Shown here one piece after another: positions 44,194 through 54,487 of a stretch of 64,000 bases of DNA. The translations under genes and the position numbers were made by a program. Within the stretch, counting starts at the first letter, position 1; each line of letters opens with the position of its first letter. The stretch lies in the NCBI RefSeq assembly GCF_904848585.1, contig NZ_CAJHCR010000001.1, positions 930,001 through 994,000 of the forward strand, in the 5' to 3' direction. This stretch comes from Paraburkholderia kirstenboschensis (lineage in GTDB: Bacteria; Pseudomonadota; Gammaproteobacteria; Burkholderiales; Burkholderiaceae). The notes under the pieces are model-generated. The model saw only the letters and a list, made by a program, of their open reading frames with translations, made no database searches and was not told the origin of the DNA.

Positions 44194-46149
44194 ATGACAA
44201 CTGGCTCGCGACGGGTTTCATCGCCTCGTGCATGTGAATGCACGATTTCCAGGCCTTCGTGTGTCGGTCCCGCGCTCGTGTCCCGTTCATCGCGCAAGGC
44301 CCGTGTCGCTATCTTGTGCGGCGCGCTGGCCGCCGCCGGCTGGTTCGCAGCGCCGCAAGCGCACGCGGTGTATGCGATTGCGCAGTACGGCGAGCCGAAA
44401 TATCCAGCCGACTTCAAGCACTTCGACTACGTCAATCCGAATGCGCCGAAGGGCGGCACACTCGTACTGGCCAATCCGAGCCGCCTCACCAGCTTCGACA
44501 AGTTCAATCCGTTCACCTTGCGCGGCAACACCGCGCCCGGTGTCGACCTGCTGTTCGAGAGCCTGACGACCGGCAGCAGCGACGAGGTGGCTTCCGCGTA
44601 TGGACTGCTCGCCGACGATATCAAGGTCGCGCCGGACGGCTTGTCGACCACATTCCATATCAATCCGCACGCGCGGTTTGCGAACGGCGACCCGGTCACC
44701 GCGGAGGACGTCAAGTATTCGCTCGACACATTGAAGAGTCCGCAGGCCGCGCCGCAATTCATGTCGATCTTCGGCCAGATCGTCCGCGCGGTGGTTGTCG
44801 ATCCGCACACCGTGCGGTTCGAGTTTCAGCACCGTAATCGCGAGTTGCCGTTGCTCGCCGGCGGCATGCCGGTGTTCTCGCGCAAGTGGGGATTGAAGCC
44901 GGACGGCAGCCATATCCCGTTCGATCAGTTGGCGTTCGAAAAGCCGGTCACGAGCGGCCCGTATCTGATCGAGCGCTACGACAACGGACGCACGATCACG
45001 TACCGGCGGAATCCAGACTATTGGGGCGCGGCACTGCCGGTGCGTGCGGGCACGCACAACTTCGATCGCATCGTCTACAAGCTGTATTCCGATAACGTCG
45101 CGCGACTGGAGGCGTTCAAGGCCGGCGAATACGATGCGCTCGTCGAGTACGTCGCGCGAAACTGGGTGCGGCGCGACGTCGGCAAGAAGTTCGACAGCGG
45201 CGAGCTGATCAAGAAGGTGTTCGCGCAACACAACGGCACGGGCATGCAGGGCTTCATGTTGAACACGCGGCGGCCGTTGTTCAAGGACGTGCGCGTGCGC
45301 AAGGCGCTCGATCTCGCGCTCGACTTTCAATGGCTGAACCGGCAATTGTTCTTCAATCAGTACACACGTATCGACAGTTTCTTTGCCAACACCGATCTGC
45401 AGGCCAAGGGCCTGCCGTCGCCAGGTGAACTGGCGCTGCTCGAACCGTGGCGCGCGAAGCTCGATCCGGCGGTTTTCGGGCCGCCGCCGAAGCAGCCCGA
45501 CACCGACCCGCCTGGCTCCTTACGCGCAAATCTGCTGCAAGCACGCGCGTTATTGCAGCAGGCCGGATGGACGTATCGCGACGGCGCGCTGCGCAACGCA
45601 AAGGGCGAGCCGTTCGAGTTCGAGATACTCGACGACTCAGGGTCGGCCGCGCAAATGGAGCCGATCGTCGCGACGTTCATTCGAAACCTGAAAAAGCTCG
45701 GCATCACCGCAACGTTTCGCGTCGCCGATTTTGCCGTGTATCAGAAGCGGCTCGATGCATTCGACTTCGACACGACGACGATCCGCATGCCCGACGTACA
45801 GGTGCCCGGCTCCGAACAGATCGAGCGCTTCGGCAGCAAGGCGGCGGACACGAACGGCTCGGACAACATGATCGGACTGAAGTCGCCTGCGGTCGATGCG
45901 ATCCTGCGCGCACTCGTGCAGGCGCAGTCGCGCGAGCAACTGCTCGACGCGACGCATGCGCTCGATCGCGTTCTGATGCATGGCTACTACGTCGTGCCGC
46001 ACTGGTACAGCGCTACGCATCGCGTGGCGTTCAAGCGCGGGCTCGCGTGGCCGTCGACGCTGCCCCTGTACTATGGAGCCGAAGGCTGGATTACATCGAC
46101 GTGGTGGTTCGCGCAGCCGCAAGCAGCAACGCAGGCACAGCCGCAGTAA
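44194..46149 (+). CDS. yejA: Extracellular solute-binding protein, family 5, YejA-like
   Basis: 651 residues from ATG 44194 with AAGGCG upstream. A long N-region precedes the signal core (Val-Ala-Ile-Leu-Cys-Gly-Ala-Leu) with cleavage near Ala-His-Ala at about 58; a shorter start is possible. The mature part has the family-5 pattern: Tyr-Val-Asn-Pro-Asn-Ala-Pro-Lys-Gly-Gly near 79, Phe-His-Ile-Asn-Pro near 154, and Tyr-Arg-Arg-Asn-Pro-Asp-Tyr-Trp-Gly near 270. YejA binds peptides such as microcin C in E. coli. The three transporter genes follow at once on the same strand. Confidence 0.88.
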   Translation: MTTGSRRVSSPRACECTISRPSCVGPALVSRSSRKARVAILCGALAAAGWFAAPQAHAVYAIAQYGEPKYPADFKHFDYVNPNAPKGGTLVLANPSRLTSFDKFNPFTLRGNTAPGVDLLFESLTTGSSDEVASAYGLLADDIKVAPDGLSTTFHINPHARFANGDPVTAEDVKYSLDTLKSPQAAPQFMSIFGQIVRAVVVDPHTVRFEFQHRNRELPLLAGGMPVFSRKWGLKPDGSHIPFDQLAFEKPVTSGPYLIERYDNGRTITYRRNPDYWGAALPVRAGTHNFDRIVYKLYSDNVARLEAFKAGEYDALVEYVARNWVRRDVGKKFDSGELIKKVFAQHNGTGMQGFMLNTRRPLFKDVRVRKALDLALDFQWLNRQLFFNQYTRIDSFFANTDLQAKGLPSPGELALLEPWRAKLDPAVFGPPPKQPDTDPPGSLRANLLQARALLQQAGWTYRDGALRNAKGEPFEFEILDDSGSAAQMEPIVATFIRNLKKLGITATFRVADFAVYQKRLDAFDFDTTTIRMPDVQVPGSEQIERFGSKAADTNGSDNMIGLKSPAVDAILRALVQAQSREQLLDATHALDRVLMHGYYVVPHWYSATHRVAFKRGLAWPSTLPLYYGAEGWITSTWWFAQPQAATQAQPQ

Positions 46150-46223
46150 CGTAGCGGCAAATTTGCTCACTCGGTCCCCGCTATCGCTATTCATACCTCG
46201 CCCTCGCAACGGAAACGCCCGCC

Positions 46224-47261
46224 ATGTGGAGCTACATTCTCAAACGACTGCTGCTGATGATCCCGACGCTGCTCGGCGTGCTGACACTCACGTTCGTCGT
46301 GATCCAGTTCGTGCCCGGCGGCCCCGTCGAACAGATGCAACACGAACTGCGCAAGGGCGCGGAGGGCGCTGTGCCGTTCGGTCTGCGCGCGCATAACGGT
46401 GTCGACGCGCAGCAGGTCGCGCAACTGAAAGCGCTTTATGGTTTCGACAAACCGCCGCTCGAGCGCTACGTGTTGATGCTCAAGCGGTTTTCGACGTTCG
46501 ACCTTGGGCAGAGCTATTTCCGCCATCAGAGCGTGTGGTCGCTGATCGTATCGAAGCTGCCGGTGTCGATCAGCATCGGCTTATGGACGTTCTTTCTCAC
46601 GTATCTGATTTCAGTGCCGCTCGGCATCGCGAAAGCGGTGCGCAACGGCTCGCGCTTCGATATCGCGACGAGCCTCGTGGTGCTGATCGGTTACGCGATT
46701 CCGGGCTTTGTGCTCGGCGTGCTGCTGCTCGTGCTGTTCGGCGGCGGCACATTCCTGCAGCTCTTTCCGTTGCGCAATCTCACGTCGGATAACTGGGCGC
46801 AACTGAGCGTCGTGGGCAAGATCCTCGACTACTTATGGCATATCGCGTTGCCGATCACGGCCTCGGTGGTCGGCAGTTTTGCGGTAATCACGATGCTCAC
46901 GAAGAATGCGTTTCTGGACGAGATTCGCAAGCAGTACGTGCTGACCGCGCGCGCGAAGGGTCTCTCCGAAAAACGCGTGCTGTGGAAGCATGTGTTTCGC
47001 AACGCAATGTTGCCGCTGATCGTCGGCTTTCCTGCTGCGTTTATCGGCGCTTTTTTCACAGGCAGCCTGCTGATAGAGACGCTTTTTTCGCTCGACGGTC
47101 TCGGCTTGCTGTCGTATGAATCGGTCGTGCGGCGCGATTACCCGGTCGTGCTCGGCACGCTGTACCTGTTCACGTTGATCGGTCTCGCGACGAAGCTGGT
47201 GTCCGATCTTTGCTATGTGTGGGTCGATCCCCGCATCCAATTCGAACAACTGGAACGCTGA
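46224..47261 (+). CDS. yejB: ABC transporter permease, YejB-like
   Basis: 345 residues from ATG 46224. Six or so membrane helices; an early Trp-Ser-Tyr-Ile-Leu-Lys-Arg-Leu and Leu-Leu-Gly-Val-Leu-Thr typical of DppB-type permeases, and the coupling motif Leu-Thr-Ala-Arg-Ala-Lys-Gly-Leu near 240. The inner-membrane half of the pore pairs with YejE. Its stop overlaps the first base of the next gene's start codon. Confidence 0.9.
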   Translation: MWSYILKRLLLMIPTLLGVLTLTFVVIQFVPGGPVEQMQHELRKGAEGAVPFGLRAHNGVDAQQVAQLKALYGFDKPPLERYVLMLKRFSTFDLGQSYFRHQSVWSLIVSKLPVSISIGLWTFFLTYLISVPLGIAKAVRNGSRFDIATSLVVLIGYAIPGFVLGVLLLVLFGGGTFLQLFPLRNLTSDNWAQLSVVGKILDYLWHIALPITASVVGSFAVITMLTKNAFLDEIRKQYVLTARAKGLSEKRVLWKHVFRNAMLPLIVGFPAAFIGAFFTGSLLIETLFSLDGLGLLSYESVVRRDYPVVLGTLYLFTLIGLATKLVSDLCYVWVDPRIQFEQLER

Positions 47262-48367
47262 TGAATCGAGCCCGCCTTTCAGCCGATGCAGCGGCGCGCG
47301 TCGAACCCGCGCGTGCATTCGTCTCGCCTTCGCCCGCGCGCCGTGTATGGCGGCGCTTTCGCCAGCAGCGTCTCGGTTACTGGAGCCTCATCATATTCGT
47401 GGTGGCCTTTGCCGCGAGCCTTGCGGGTCCACTCTGGTCGAACGACAAGCCGCTCGTGGTGCGCTACGACGGCCACCTCTATTTCCCGCTTTTCAGGACC
47501 TACGCGGAGACCACGTTCGGCGGAGATTTCCCAACGCCTGCCGACTATCTGGATCCCTACATCAAGCAGCGTTTCGACGCGCCCGGCAACTTCGCCGTGT
47601 ATCCGCCGAACCATTACTACTACGACACGCTGAACTATTTCTCGAAGGCGCCCAACCCGGCGCCGCCTTCGCGTGAAAACTGGCTCGGCACCGACGACCG
47701 CGGCCGCGATGTTTTCGCTCGACTGCTGTATGGCTTTCGCGTTTCCGTGGAGTTCGGGCTCGTGCTGACTTTCATTGGAACGATACTCGGCATTGCCGCC
47801 GGCGCCGTGCAAGGATATTTCGGAGGACGTACCGATATCGTCGGGCAGCGTCTGATCGAAATCTGGAGCGCGTTGCCGGAGCTCTATCTGCTGATTATTT
47901 TTTCGTCGATCTTCGAGCCGGGTTTCATTCTGCTGATCGTGCTGCTTTCCCTGTTCGGGTGGATCGGCTTGTCCGACTACGTGCGGGCGGAGTTCCTCCG
48001 CAATCGGCAGCAGGATTACGTGCGCGCGGCGAGGGCGATGGGCCTGTCGAACTGGCAGATCATGTGGCGGCACCTTTTGCCCAACAGCCTCACGCCCGTG
48101 ATCACGTTCCTTCCGTTTCGTATGAGCGGCGCGATTCTCGCGCTAACCAGTCTCGACTTTCTCGGCCTCGGCGTACCTTCGCCGACGCCGAGCCTCGGCG
48201 AACTGCTCGCGCAGGGCAAGGCGAATCTCGACGCGTGGTGGATCTCGTTGTCCACTTTCGGCGTGCTGGTCGCGATGCTGTTGCTGCTGACCTTCATGGG
48301 CGACGCGCTGCGTAATGCGCTCGATACCCGCATCTCCGATGCAATGCGCGCTGGGGGCAATCAGTGA
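47261..48367 (+). CDS. yejE: ABC transporter permease, YejE-like
   Basis: 368 residues; ATG 47261 overlaps the yejB stop by one base, which favours it over the upstream in-frame starts. A helical anchor at 45-65, then a large periplasmic loop (to about 140), then further helices with the DppC-type Gly-Thr-Asp-Asp-Arg-Gly-Arg-Asp-Val near 143 and Tyr-Val-Arg-Ala-Ala-Arg-Ala-Met-Gly near 251. It completes the pore. The yejF start overlaps its stop (GTGA). Confidence 0.9.
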   Translation: MNRARLSADAAARVEPARAFVSPSPARRVWRRFRQQRLGYWSLIIFVVAFAASLAGPLWSNDKPLVVRYDGHLYFPLFRTYAETTFGGDFPTPADYLDPYIKQRFDAPGNFAVYPPNHYYYDTLNYFSKAPNPAPPSRENWLGTDDRGRDVFARLLYGFRVSVEFGLVLTFIGTILGIAAGAVQGYFGGRTDIVGQRLIEIWSALPELYLLIIFSSIFEPGFILLIVLLSLFGWIGLSDYVRAEFLRNRQQDYVRAARAMGLSNWQIMWRHLLPNSLTPVITFLPFRMSGAILALTSLDFLGLGVPSPTPSLGELLAQGKANLDAWWISLSTFGVLVAMLLLLTFMGDALRNALDTRISDAMRAGGNQ

Positions 48368-50028
48368 CCGCTCAACGGCAAGCGCCAGGACAGCGCAAGG
48401 GGCAGGGGCACGACGGCGCCGAAGCGGCGAATGCCGCGCCGCTTCTGGAGCTCGATCATCTGCATGTGAGTTTCGGCGACACAGTGGCGGTGAACGACGT
48501 CACGCTGGCGATCCAGCGCGGCGAGCGCGTTGCGCTCGTCGGCGAATCGGGCTCGGGAAAAAGCGTAACCGCGCTGTCTATCTTGCGTCTGCTGAGCGAC
48601 GCGCAGGTAAGCGGCTCGATCCGGTTCGACGGCGAGGATCTGCTTGCCAAAAGCGAGCGTGAGATGCGCGGCATGCGCGGCTCGGACATTGCGATGATCT
48701 TTCAGGAGCCGATGACCGCGCTCAATCCGCTCTACACGGTCGGTGACCAGATCGCGGAAACGATCGTCGTGCACGACGGCGTGTCGCCGGCGGAAGCCCG
48801 CAAGCGCGCGGTCGCGCTGCTGGGCCGTACGGGCATTCCCGAGCCGGGCAAGCGCGTGAACAGCTACCCGCACCAACTTTCGGGCGGACAGCGGCAGCGG
48901 GCGATGATCGCGATGGCGCTGGCGTGCCGTCCGCGTCTGCTGCTCGCCGACGAACCGACTACCGCGCTGGACGTGACGATTCGCGCGCAGATCGTCGAGC
49001 TGCTCCTCGAACTGCAACGCGACGAAGCGCAAAAGCGCGGCATGGCGGTGCTGCTGATTACGCACGACCTGAACCTCGTGCGGCATTTTGCACAGCGCAT
49101 TGCGGTGATGGAAAAAGGCGTTCTGGTCGAAAGCGGGCCGGTCGAGCAGGTGTTCGAGTCGCCGCAACATCCTTACACGCAACGGCTGCTGGAAAGCCGG
49201 CCGCAGCGCACGGTCGTGCCGGTGCTGCCTATTTCGCCGGTGCTGCTGCAAGCCCGCGACGTTTCCGTCGATTTCAAAACGAAGCTGCCGGGATTCGCGG
49301 GCTGGTTCCGGGCCGGGCGGTTCCGCGCGGTCGCAAACGCGAGCGTTTCGGTGCGTCAGGGCGAGACGCTCGGCATCGTTGGAGAATCCGGTTCGGGGAA
49401 ATCGACGCTCGCCATGGCCTTGCTCGGACTGCAGCGAACAGCGCACGGCGAGATCGAGTTTCAGGGCAGGGCGCTCGCTACCTACCGCGGCGCGGACCAG
49501 ACCGCGTTGCGTTCGAACATGCAGGTGGTGTTCCAGGACCCGTTCAGCTCGCTTTCGCCTCGTCAGACGATCGAGCGGATCGTCGGCGAAGGGCTGGCGC
49601 TGCACCGGCCGCAAATGACGCCGCAAGCGCGGCGCGACAGGGTGGTTGCCGTGCTGCGCGAGGTTGGGATGGACCGGACTGCGCTGCTCCGTTATCCGCA
49701 TGAGTTTTCCGGCGGCCAGCGCCAGCGCATAGCCATTGCACGGGCGCTCGTGGTCGAGCCGCGGATTCTTATCCTGGATGAACCGACCAGCGCACTCGAC
49801 GTTTCTATCCAGCAGCAAGTGCTCAAACTGCTCGCCGGGCTGCAACAAAAATACAACTTGGGCTTTGTTTTCATCAGCCACGATCTGGCCGTGATCGGGG
49901 CGATGGCGCACCGCGTGGCTGTGATGCAAAACGGTTCTATCGTGGAAAGCGGAGAGGTTGAGAAAATCTTTGCGACGCCCGCGCACCCCTACACTCGAAA
50001 GCTCCTGAAAGCGGCATTGGACCGCTGA
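48364..50028 (+). CDS. yejF: ABC transporter ATPase with two nucleotide-binding domains, YejF-like
   Basis: 554 residues from GTG 48364. Domain 1 (about 25-275): Walker A Gly-Glu-Ser-Gly-Ser-Gly-Lys-Ser near 60, signature Leu-Ser-Gly-Gly-Gln-Arg-Gln-Arg near 175, Walker B Leu-Leu-Ala-Asp-Glu-Pro near 195. Domain 2 (about 295-554): Gly-Glu-Ser-Gly-Ser-Gly-Lys-Ser near 340, Phe-Ser-Gly-Gly-Gln-Arg-Gln-Arg near 448, Ile-Leu-Asp-Glu-Pro near 468. Both look catalytic. It powers uptake by YejABE from the cytoplasmic side. Last gene of the operon. Confidence 0.92.
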   Translation: MTAQRQAPGQRKGQGHDGAEAANAAPLLELDHLHVSFGDTVAVNDVTLAIQRGERVALVGESGSGKSVTALSILRLLSDAQVSGSIRFDGEDLLAKSEREMRGMRGSDIAMIFQEPMTALNPLYTVGDQIAETIVVHDGVSPAEARKRAVALLGRTGIPEPGKRVNSYPHQLSGGQRQRAMIAMALACRPRLLLADEPTTALDVTIRAQIVELLLELQRDEAQKRGMAVLLITHDLNLVRHFAQRIAVMEKGVLVESGPVEQVFESPQHPYTQRLLESRPQRTVVPVLPISPVLLQARDVSVDFKTKLPGFAGWFRAGRFRAVANASVSVRQGETLGIVGESGSGKSTLAMALLGLQRTAHGEIEFQGRALATYRGADQTALRSNMQVVFQDPFSSLSPRQTIERIVGEGLALHRPQMTPQARRDRVVAVLREVGMDRTALLRYPHEFSGGQRQRIAIARALVVEPRILILDEPTSALDVSIQQQVLKLLAGLQQKYNLGFVFISHDLAVIGAMAHRVAVMQNGSIVESGEVEKIFATPAHPYTRKLLKAALDR

Positions 50029-50083
50029 TTTTTCACCCTTTCACCAATTGGGTGCGGGTCTCGATTGTATTTTTCTATTTGTT

Positions 50084-50112
50084 TTGACATGTGAATACTT
50101 ACTGGCTAGTAT
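50084..50112 (+). promoter_or_regulatory. Sigma-70-type promoter of the NlpC/P60 gene
   Basis: -35 TTGACA at 50084-50089, 17-base spacer, -10 TAGTAT at 50107-50112; the start codon is 53 bases downstream. Confidence 0.75.
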
Positions 50113-50164
50113 CGACCAAACTTTTTCCGTATCCCACTGATTCTTTAGCAAAAAATACCGACCA

Positions 50165-50830
50165 ATGCAGCACAGAAATTTGACCCAGGCTTGCACGCGC
50201 GCCGTCGCCGGGATGTTCATTGGCGTCTTGATCGCAGCAGCTCCCGGCGCTTTCGCCGACGAAGTCAGCAGTTTCAATCAGAATGCCTCATTTTCGCCGA
50301 GCAACGCGGCGAACTCATCGTCTTCCTCCAATTCGCAAACGCTCACCGGTAGCGCTGACGGCGGCGCCAGATCGTTCCTGTCCGGCATGGCCGGCAAGGC
50401 TGGCGACGTGGTTGTCGGCGCGCTGAACATGATCGGCGTTCGCTACCGCTGGGGCGGCAATACGCCGGACTCCGGGCTGGATTGCAGCGGTTTCGTACGC
50501 TACGTGTTCCAGGACACGCTGGGCATGGCGCTGCCGCGCCGCGCCGAGGAAATGAGCCGTGTCGGCGAAAAGGTCCGCGTAAGCGACCTGAAGCCGGGCG
50601 ATCTGGTGTTCTTCAACACCATGCGCCGCACGTTCTCCCACGTGGGCATCTATATCGGCGACAACAAGTTCGTGCATTCGCCCTCCACGGGCAGCACGAT
50701 CCGTGTGGACGACATGGATAGCGGCTACTGGGAAAAGCGCTTCACCGGTGCACGCCGGATCGAGACGTCGTACCAGGAGGGCGAAGATCTGCGCAAACGT
50801 GTGACTGCGACGATCGGCGGCAATAACTGA
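50165..50830 (+). CDS. NlpC/P60-family cell-wall hydrolase, exported
   Basis: 221 residues from ATG 50165. A signal peptide is at 1-34 (Cys-Thr-Arg-Ala, Val-Ala-Gly-Met-Phe-Ile-Gly-Val-Leu, cleavage near Ala-Phe-Ala), then a Ser/Asn-rich linker, then the catalytic domain from about 75: Leu-Asp-Cys-Ser-Gly-Phe-Val near 108 with the nucleophile Cys, Phe-Ser-His-Val-Gly-Ile-Tyr-Ile-Gly near 158 and His-Ser-Pro near 172. Such enzymes cut peptide links in peptidoglycan. Own promoter and terminator mark it as a single-gene unit. Confidence 0.92.
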   Translation: MQHRNLTQACTRAVAGMFIGVLIAAAPGAFADEVSSFNQNASFSPSNAANSSSSSNSQTLTGSADGGARSFLSGMAGKAGDVVVGALNMIGVRYRWGGNTPDSGLDCSGFVRYVFQDTLGMALPRRAEEMSRVGEKVRVSDLKPGDLVFFNTMRRTFSHVGIYIGDNKFVHSPSTGSTIRVDDMDSGYWEKRFTGARRIETSYQEGEDLRKRVTATIGGNN

Positions 50831-50860
50831 TTTTTGCTGCGCCGGTGCTTCGGCCACAAC

Positions 50861-50891
50861 AAAAAGCCTGCTTCGTTTGAAGCAGGCTTTT
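50861..50891 (+). terminator. Intrinsic terminator
   Basis: AAAAAGCCTGCTTC, loop GTTT, GAAGCAGGCTTTT. The flanking A and T runs let it serve both the NlpC/P60 gene and the convergent patatin gene. Confidence 0.88.
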
Positions 50892-50938
50892 GCGTTTTGG
50901 GCGGGTCTATTTCCTGAGTCGACGGCGCTGGAGCCACC

Positions 50939-51985
50939 CTAAGCCGCTGCGCGGCTCGCGGCCAGCTTGCGTTGCAACTCCGGCATGATCTTCGAGACGG
51001 CTTCCTCGCCGGCCAGAATCGCGGCATTGCGCTGCGAGAAGTCGCTGCCGCTCATGGCGGCGAGATTCGGCCGGATGACGATGTCGGCGTATTTGTCGAG
51101 CTCATATGCCTTGATGGTCTGGCCCATGATCGTGAAGGTTTGCATGAGCACGTCGAACGAACTGGCCGTCAGGCCGCTTTCGGGGCGCTGCGAGATATCC
51201 ACGGCGATCACGAAGTCCGCGCCCATCTTGCGTGCGAACGACGCCGGCACCGGGCTCACCAACCCGCCGTCCACATACTCATGCCCGCCGATTTTGACCG
51301 GCTCGAAAATCGACGGCACGCTGCACGACGCCCGCACTGCGATGCCGGTATTGCCGCGCTGAAAGAGTATCGGCTGGCCGGTTTTCAGGTCGGTTGCGAC
51401 TACGCCGAGCGGCTTCGCCATCTTCTCGATCGGCCGATTGTTGAGCGTTGTGTTCAGATAATTCTGCAGCGCGATGCCTTGCAGAAAGCCGCGTGTGCGA
51501 AACGGCATGGCCCAGTCGCTAATGGATGCTTCGTCCATGTTCAACGCCAGTTTGTTCAGCGCGAAGCCGTTCATGCCCGACGCGTAAAGCGCGCCGACCA
51601 CCGACCCGGCGCTCGTGCCGGCCACCAGATCGACCTGGACATTGCGCGCCTCCAGCGCCTTGATCACGCCGATATGCGCGAAGCCGCGCGCAGCGCCGCC
51701 GCCTAGCGCAAGGGCGACCCGAATGGGCCGCTGCGGCCTGTCGAGCGGTGGCGTGTTCGGGGTGGGCGCGGCTGTGGCCGTATTCGACGACGACACGCCG
51801 TCGATCCTGCTGCCCGCGGTGGTACAGGCGGCGAGTACCGCGGAGGCGGCCGCGAGCGAAAAATTGCGACGGCCGTAACGAGGCGACGAAGGTTTCAACG
51901 AGTTCTCCAGCAACGGCGTGTGGGGCGTGTCGGGCGCGTCGAGCGTGTTCGGCGCGAGCGGCCACGTTTCGCCGTGCTCAGGCAA
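50939..51985 (-). CDS. Patatin-like phospholipase, lipoprotein
   Basis: 348 residues from ATG 51985. After a polar lead, Arg-Arg-Asn-Phe-Ser-Leu and a hydrophobic stretch end in a lipobox Leu-Ala-Ala-Cys near 54, so lipid anchoring is likely. The patatin core follows: oxyanion loop Gly-Gly-Gly-Ala-Ala-Arg-Gly near 94, Gly-Thr-Ser-Ala-Gly near 125 with the catalytic Ser, and Asp-Gly-Gly near 241 with the catalytic Asp. It resembles the RssA/YlbK subgroup. The N-terminus before the lipobox is long and a later start is possible. Confidence 0.88.
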   Translation of the reverse strand: MPEHGETWPLAPNTLDAPDTPHTPLLENSLKPSSPRYGRRNFSLAAASAVLAACTTAGSRIDGVSSSNTATAAPTPNTPPLDRPQRPIRVALALGGGAARGFAHIGVIKALEARNVQVDLVAGTSAGSVVGALYASGMNGFALNKLALNMDEASISDWAMPFRTRGFLQGIALQNYLNTTLNNRPIEKMAKPLGVVATDLKTGQPILFQRGNTGIAVRASCSVPSIFEPVKIGGHEYVDGGLVSPVPASFARKMGADFVIAVDISQRPESGLTASSFDVLMQTFTIMGQTIKAYELDKYADIVIRPNLAAMSGSDFSQRNAAILAGEEAVSKIMPELQRKLAASRAAA

Positions 51986-52298
51986 GGGTCAGGGCAAGTG
52001 CAAATAGCCGTTCAATGCGCGGATGGCGGCGTCGCCGCTTCAGCGCGCGCACATCATAAATCAAAGCGGCACGTGCGCGGCGGCCGGTAATGAAACGTTG
52101 CACAGCCGGTGCCCGTGGCCGTCAATAGCCCGTTCGGACGAGGGCAGGCCGCGCGCTCACGAAAGGTATAATTCGACTTTCGCCTCAATTCCTTCGTGTC
52201 CATGCGCGGCAGCCGTCGTGCCGTATGGGCGCGGTTCGCTGCCGCGCTTTACGGGCGATGCTTGCCCTGCGCCGGCGCCAGTCTTCGAGTAACCGCTA
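51986..52298. other. Divergent region between the patatin gene and gltX
   Basis: 313 bases without a gene. A perfect TATAAT box lies at 52167-52172, probably for gltX; no good -35 matches it. Confidence 0.5.
52167..52172 (+). promoter_or_regulatory. Candidate -10 box of gltX
   Basis: TATAAT, 127 bases before the gltX start. A matching -35 is weak. Confidence 0.4.
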
Positions 52299-53708
52299 AT
52301 GACCACCTCCGTTCGTACCCGTTTCGCACCGAGTCCCACCGGCTTCATTCACCTCGGCAACATTCGCTCCGCGCTGTACCCGTGGGCGTTCGCGCGCAAG
52401 ATGAAAGGGACCTTCGTGCTGCGGATCGAGGACACCGACGTGGAGCGTTCCACGACCGAATCTGTGGACGCGATCCTCGAAGGCATGGAATGGCTCGGCC
52501 TCGATTTCGACGAAGGCCCGTTCTACCAGATGCAGCGCATGGACCGTTATCGCGAAGTGCTGAAACAGATGCAGGACGCGGGGCTCGTCTACCCGTGCTA
52601 CATGTCGACGGAAGAACTCGACGCGTTGCGTGAGCGTCAGCGCGAAGCCGGCGAAAAGCCGCGCTACGACGGCACATGGCGCCCGGAGCCGGGCAAGGTG
52701 CTGCCCGAGCCGCCGGCGGGCGTGCAGCCGGTGCTGCGCTTCCGGAATCCGCTCACTGGCGTGGTGGCCTGGGACGATGCGGTGAAAGGGCGTATCGAGA
52801 TCTCGAACGAGGAGCTGGACGACCTGGTAATCGCACGGCCGGACGGCACGCCGACCTACAACTTCTGCGTGGTGGTCGACGACCTGGATATGCGCATCAC
52901 GCATGTGATTCGCGGCGACGACCACGTGAATAACACGCCGCGGCAGATCAACATTCTGCGGGCGCTCGGTGGTGAAACGCCGGTGTACGCGCACTTGCCG
53001 ACCGTGCTCAACGAGCAGGGCGAGAAGATGAGCAAGCGCCACGGCGCAATGAGCGTGATGGGTTATCGTGACGCCGGCTATCTGCCGGAGGCGGTGGTCA
53101 ATTATCTGGCGCGCCTTGGCTGGTCGCATGGCGACGCGGAAATTTTCTCGCGCGAGCAGTTCGTCGAATGGTTCGATCTCGAGCATTTGGGCAAGTCTCC
53201 GGCGCAGTACGACCATGACAAACTGAACTGGTTGAACGCGCATTACATCAAGGAAGCGGATAACGCCCGCCTCGCCGGACTCGCGCGGCGGTTCCTCGCG
53301 GAGCTGGGTATCGACGAGGCCACCATCGCTCAGGGCGCGGATCTGACGGCGGTCGTGGGCTTGTTGAAGGACCGTGCGTCGACGGTCAAGGAGATCGCGG
53401 AGAACGCCGCGATGTTCTATCGCACGCCCGCTCCCGACGCCGAGGCATTAGCGCAGCATGTGACTGACGCTGTGCGCCCGGCGCTCGGCGATCTTGCCGC
53501 TGCACTGAAGACGGTGGAATGGACCAAGGAGGCGATCGCCGCTGCGCTCAAGGCAACGCTCGGCGCGCACAAGCTGAAAATGCCGCAACTGGCGATGCCG
53601 GTCCGGCTGCTAGTGGCCGGTACGACGCATACGCCTTCGATTGATATGGTGCTGATGCTGTTCGGTCGCGACGTGGTTGTCGGTCGGATCGAGAAGGCGT
53701 TGGCATGA
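52299..53708 (+). CDS. gltX: Glutamyl-tRNA synthetase
   Basis: 469 residues from ATG 52299. HIGH motif in [11 protein letters not shown] at 10-20, Lys-Met-Ser-Lys-Arg near 243, and the alpha-helical anticodon-binding part from about 320. It charges tRNA-Glu. The gene for tRNA-Glu lies 400 bases downstream, together with tRNA-Ala and tRNA-Asp, but those have their own promoter. The length fits the bacterial discriminating or non-discriminating enzyme. Confidence 0.95.
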   Translation: MTTSVRTRFAPSPTGFIHLGNIRSALYPWAFARKMKGTFVLRIEDTDVERSTTESVDAILEGMEWLGLDFDEGPFYQMQRMDRYREVLKQMQDAGLVYPCYMSTEELDALRERQREAGEKPRYDGTWRPEPGKVLPEPPAGVQPVLRFRNPLTGVVAWDDAVKGRIEISNEELDDLVIARPDGTPTYNFCVVVDDLDMRITHVIRGDDHVNNTPRQINILRALGGETPVYAHLPTVLNEQGEKMSKRHGAMSVMGYRDAGYLPEAVVNYLARLGWSHGDAEIFSREQFVEWFDLEHLGKSPAQYDHDKLNWLNAHYIKEADNARLAGLARRFLAELGIDEATIAQGADLTAVVGLLKDRASTVKEIAENAAMFYRTPAPDAEALAQHVTDAVRPALGDLAAALKTVEWTKEAIAAALKATLGAHKLKMPQLAMPVRLLVAGTTHTPSIDMVLMLFGRDVVVGRIEKALA

Positions 53709-53766
53709 CGCGTGGAACGGCCAGCAAGTGGTCCCGAGCGCGTTCGCGGACGCATTGAGATTGTTT

Positions 53767-53795
53767 GCATGCGACTTCGGAAAAAAGTCGCATGC
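53767..53795 (+). terminator. Hairpin after gltX, possible terminator
   Basis: GCATGCGACTT and AAGTCGCATGC form an 11-bp perfect stem with a 7-base loop, 59 bases past the gltX stop; no U-run follows. Confidence 0.5.
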
Positions 53796-53811
53796 GATTG
53801 CTCAAAGGGTA

Positions 53812-53840
53812 TTTACAAAGCGCAAATTGGCCTCTAGAAT
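53812..53840 (+). promoter_or_regulatory. Sigma-70-type promoter of the tRNA-Ala gene
   Basis: -35 TTTACA at 53812-53817, 17-base spacer, -10 TAGAAT at 53835-53840, 18 bases before the tRNA. Confidence 0.75.
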
Positions 53841-53858
53841 CTCGTTTCTGTTCTGCAA

Positions 53859-53934
<76 letters not shown>

Positions 53935-54112
53935 TCAGAGCAGAGTGAAGTCGTTCCTAACCATGGAACTTGTAGCAAAAAAGACTTCACAAGCAGCAGT
54001 ATCGTAGTTAAAATAGCGGTCTTCGCAGTTGACGGAATAAATAACTAGCAGTTGGCGTTGCGCTAGTTAATCCGACTCAGCGGCGAGTAAAAGACATGTC
54101 TGAAAAGATTAT

Positions 54113-54188
54113 GTCCCCTTCGTCTAGAGGCCTAGGACATCACCCTTTCACGGTGAGTACAGGGGTTCGAATCCCCTAGGGGACGCCA
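54113..54188 (+). tRNA. tRNA-Glu(UUC)
   Basis: 76 bases, GTCCCCT paired with AGGGGAC before GCCA; anticodon TTC in the loop between CACC and GGTG. CCA is encoded. Confidence 0.95.
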
Positions 54189-54267
54189 AACATCAGCGTC
54201 GTTCGGTTGGAAGTTGAACGGTGCAACCGGTGAGCGAGCGCAGCTTGCTTGCTAGGTGTAAAAATCT

Positions 54268-54344
54268 GGAGCGGTAGTTCAGTTGGTTAGAATACCGGCC
54301 TGTCACGCCGGGGGTCGCGGGTTCGAGTCCCGTCCGCTCCGCCA
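54268..54344 (+). tRNA. tRNA-Asp(GUC)
   Basis: 77 bases, GGAGCGG paired with CCGCTCC before GCCA; anticodon GTC in CCTGTCACG. CCA is encoded. Confidence 0.95.
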
Positions 54345-54350
54345 GATTGG

Positions 54351-54384
54351 AAAAAGCCCACTTCGAAAGAAGTGGGCTTTTTTT
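54351..54384 (+). terminator. Terminator of the tRNA cluster
   Basis: AAAAAGCCCACTTC, loop GAAA, GAAGTGGGCTTTTTTT. Confidence 0.92.
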
Positions 54385-54487
54385 ATTTCCGCTGACGGTC
54401 CCGCCTGGATATGCTCGGGACAAACAGCCATTGCCAGCGCGCGCGGCCTGTTTTACCGTTGACCCGACTTCTCTTCGCCGTGCCGCC

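Noticed and set aside
48361-49986. 541-codon leftward frame
   Set aside because: Mirror of the two-domain ABC ATPase, a common effect of GC-rich codon use.
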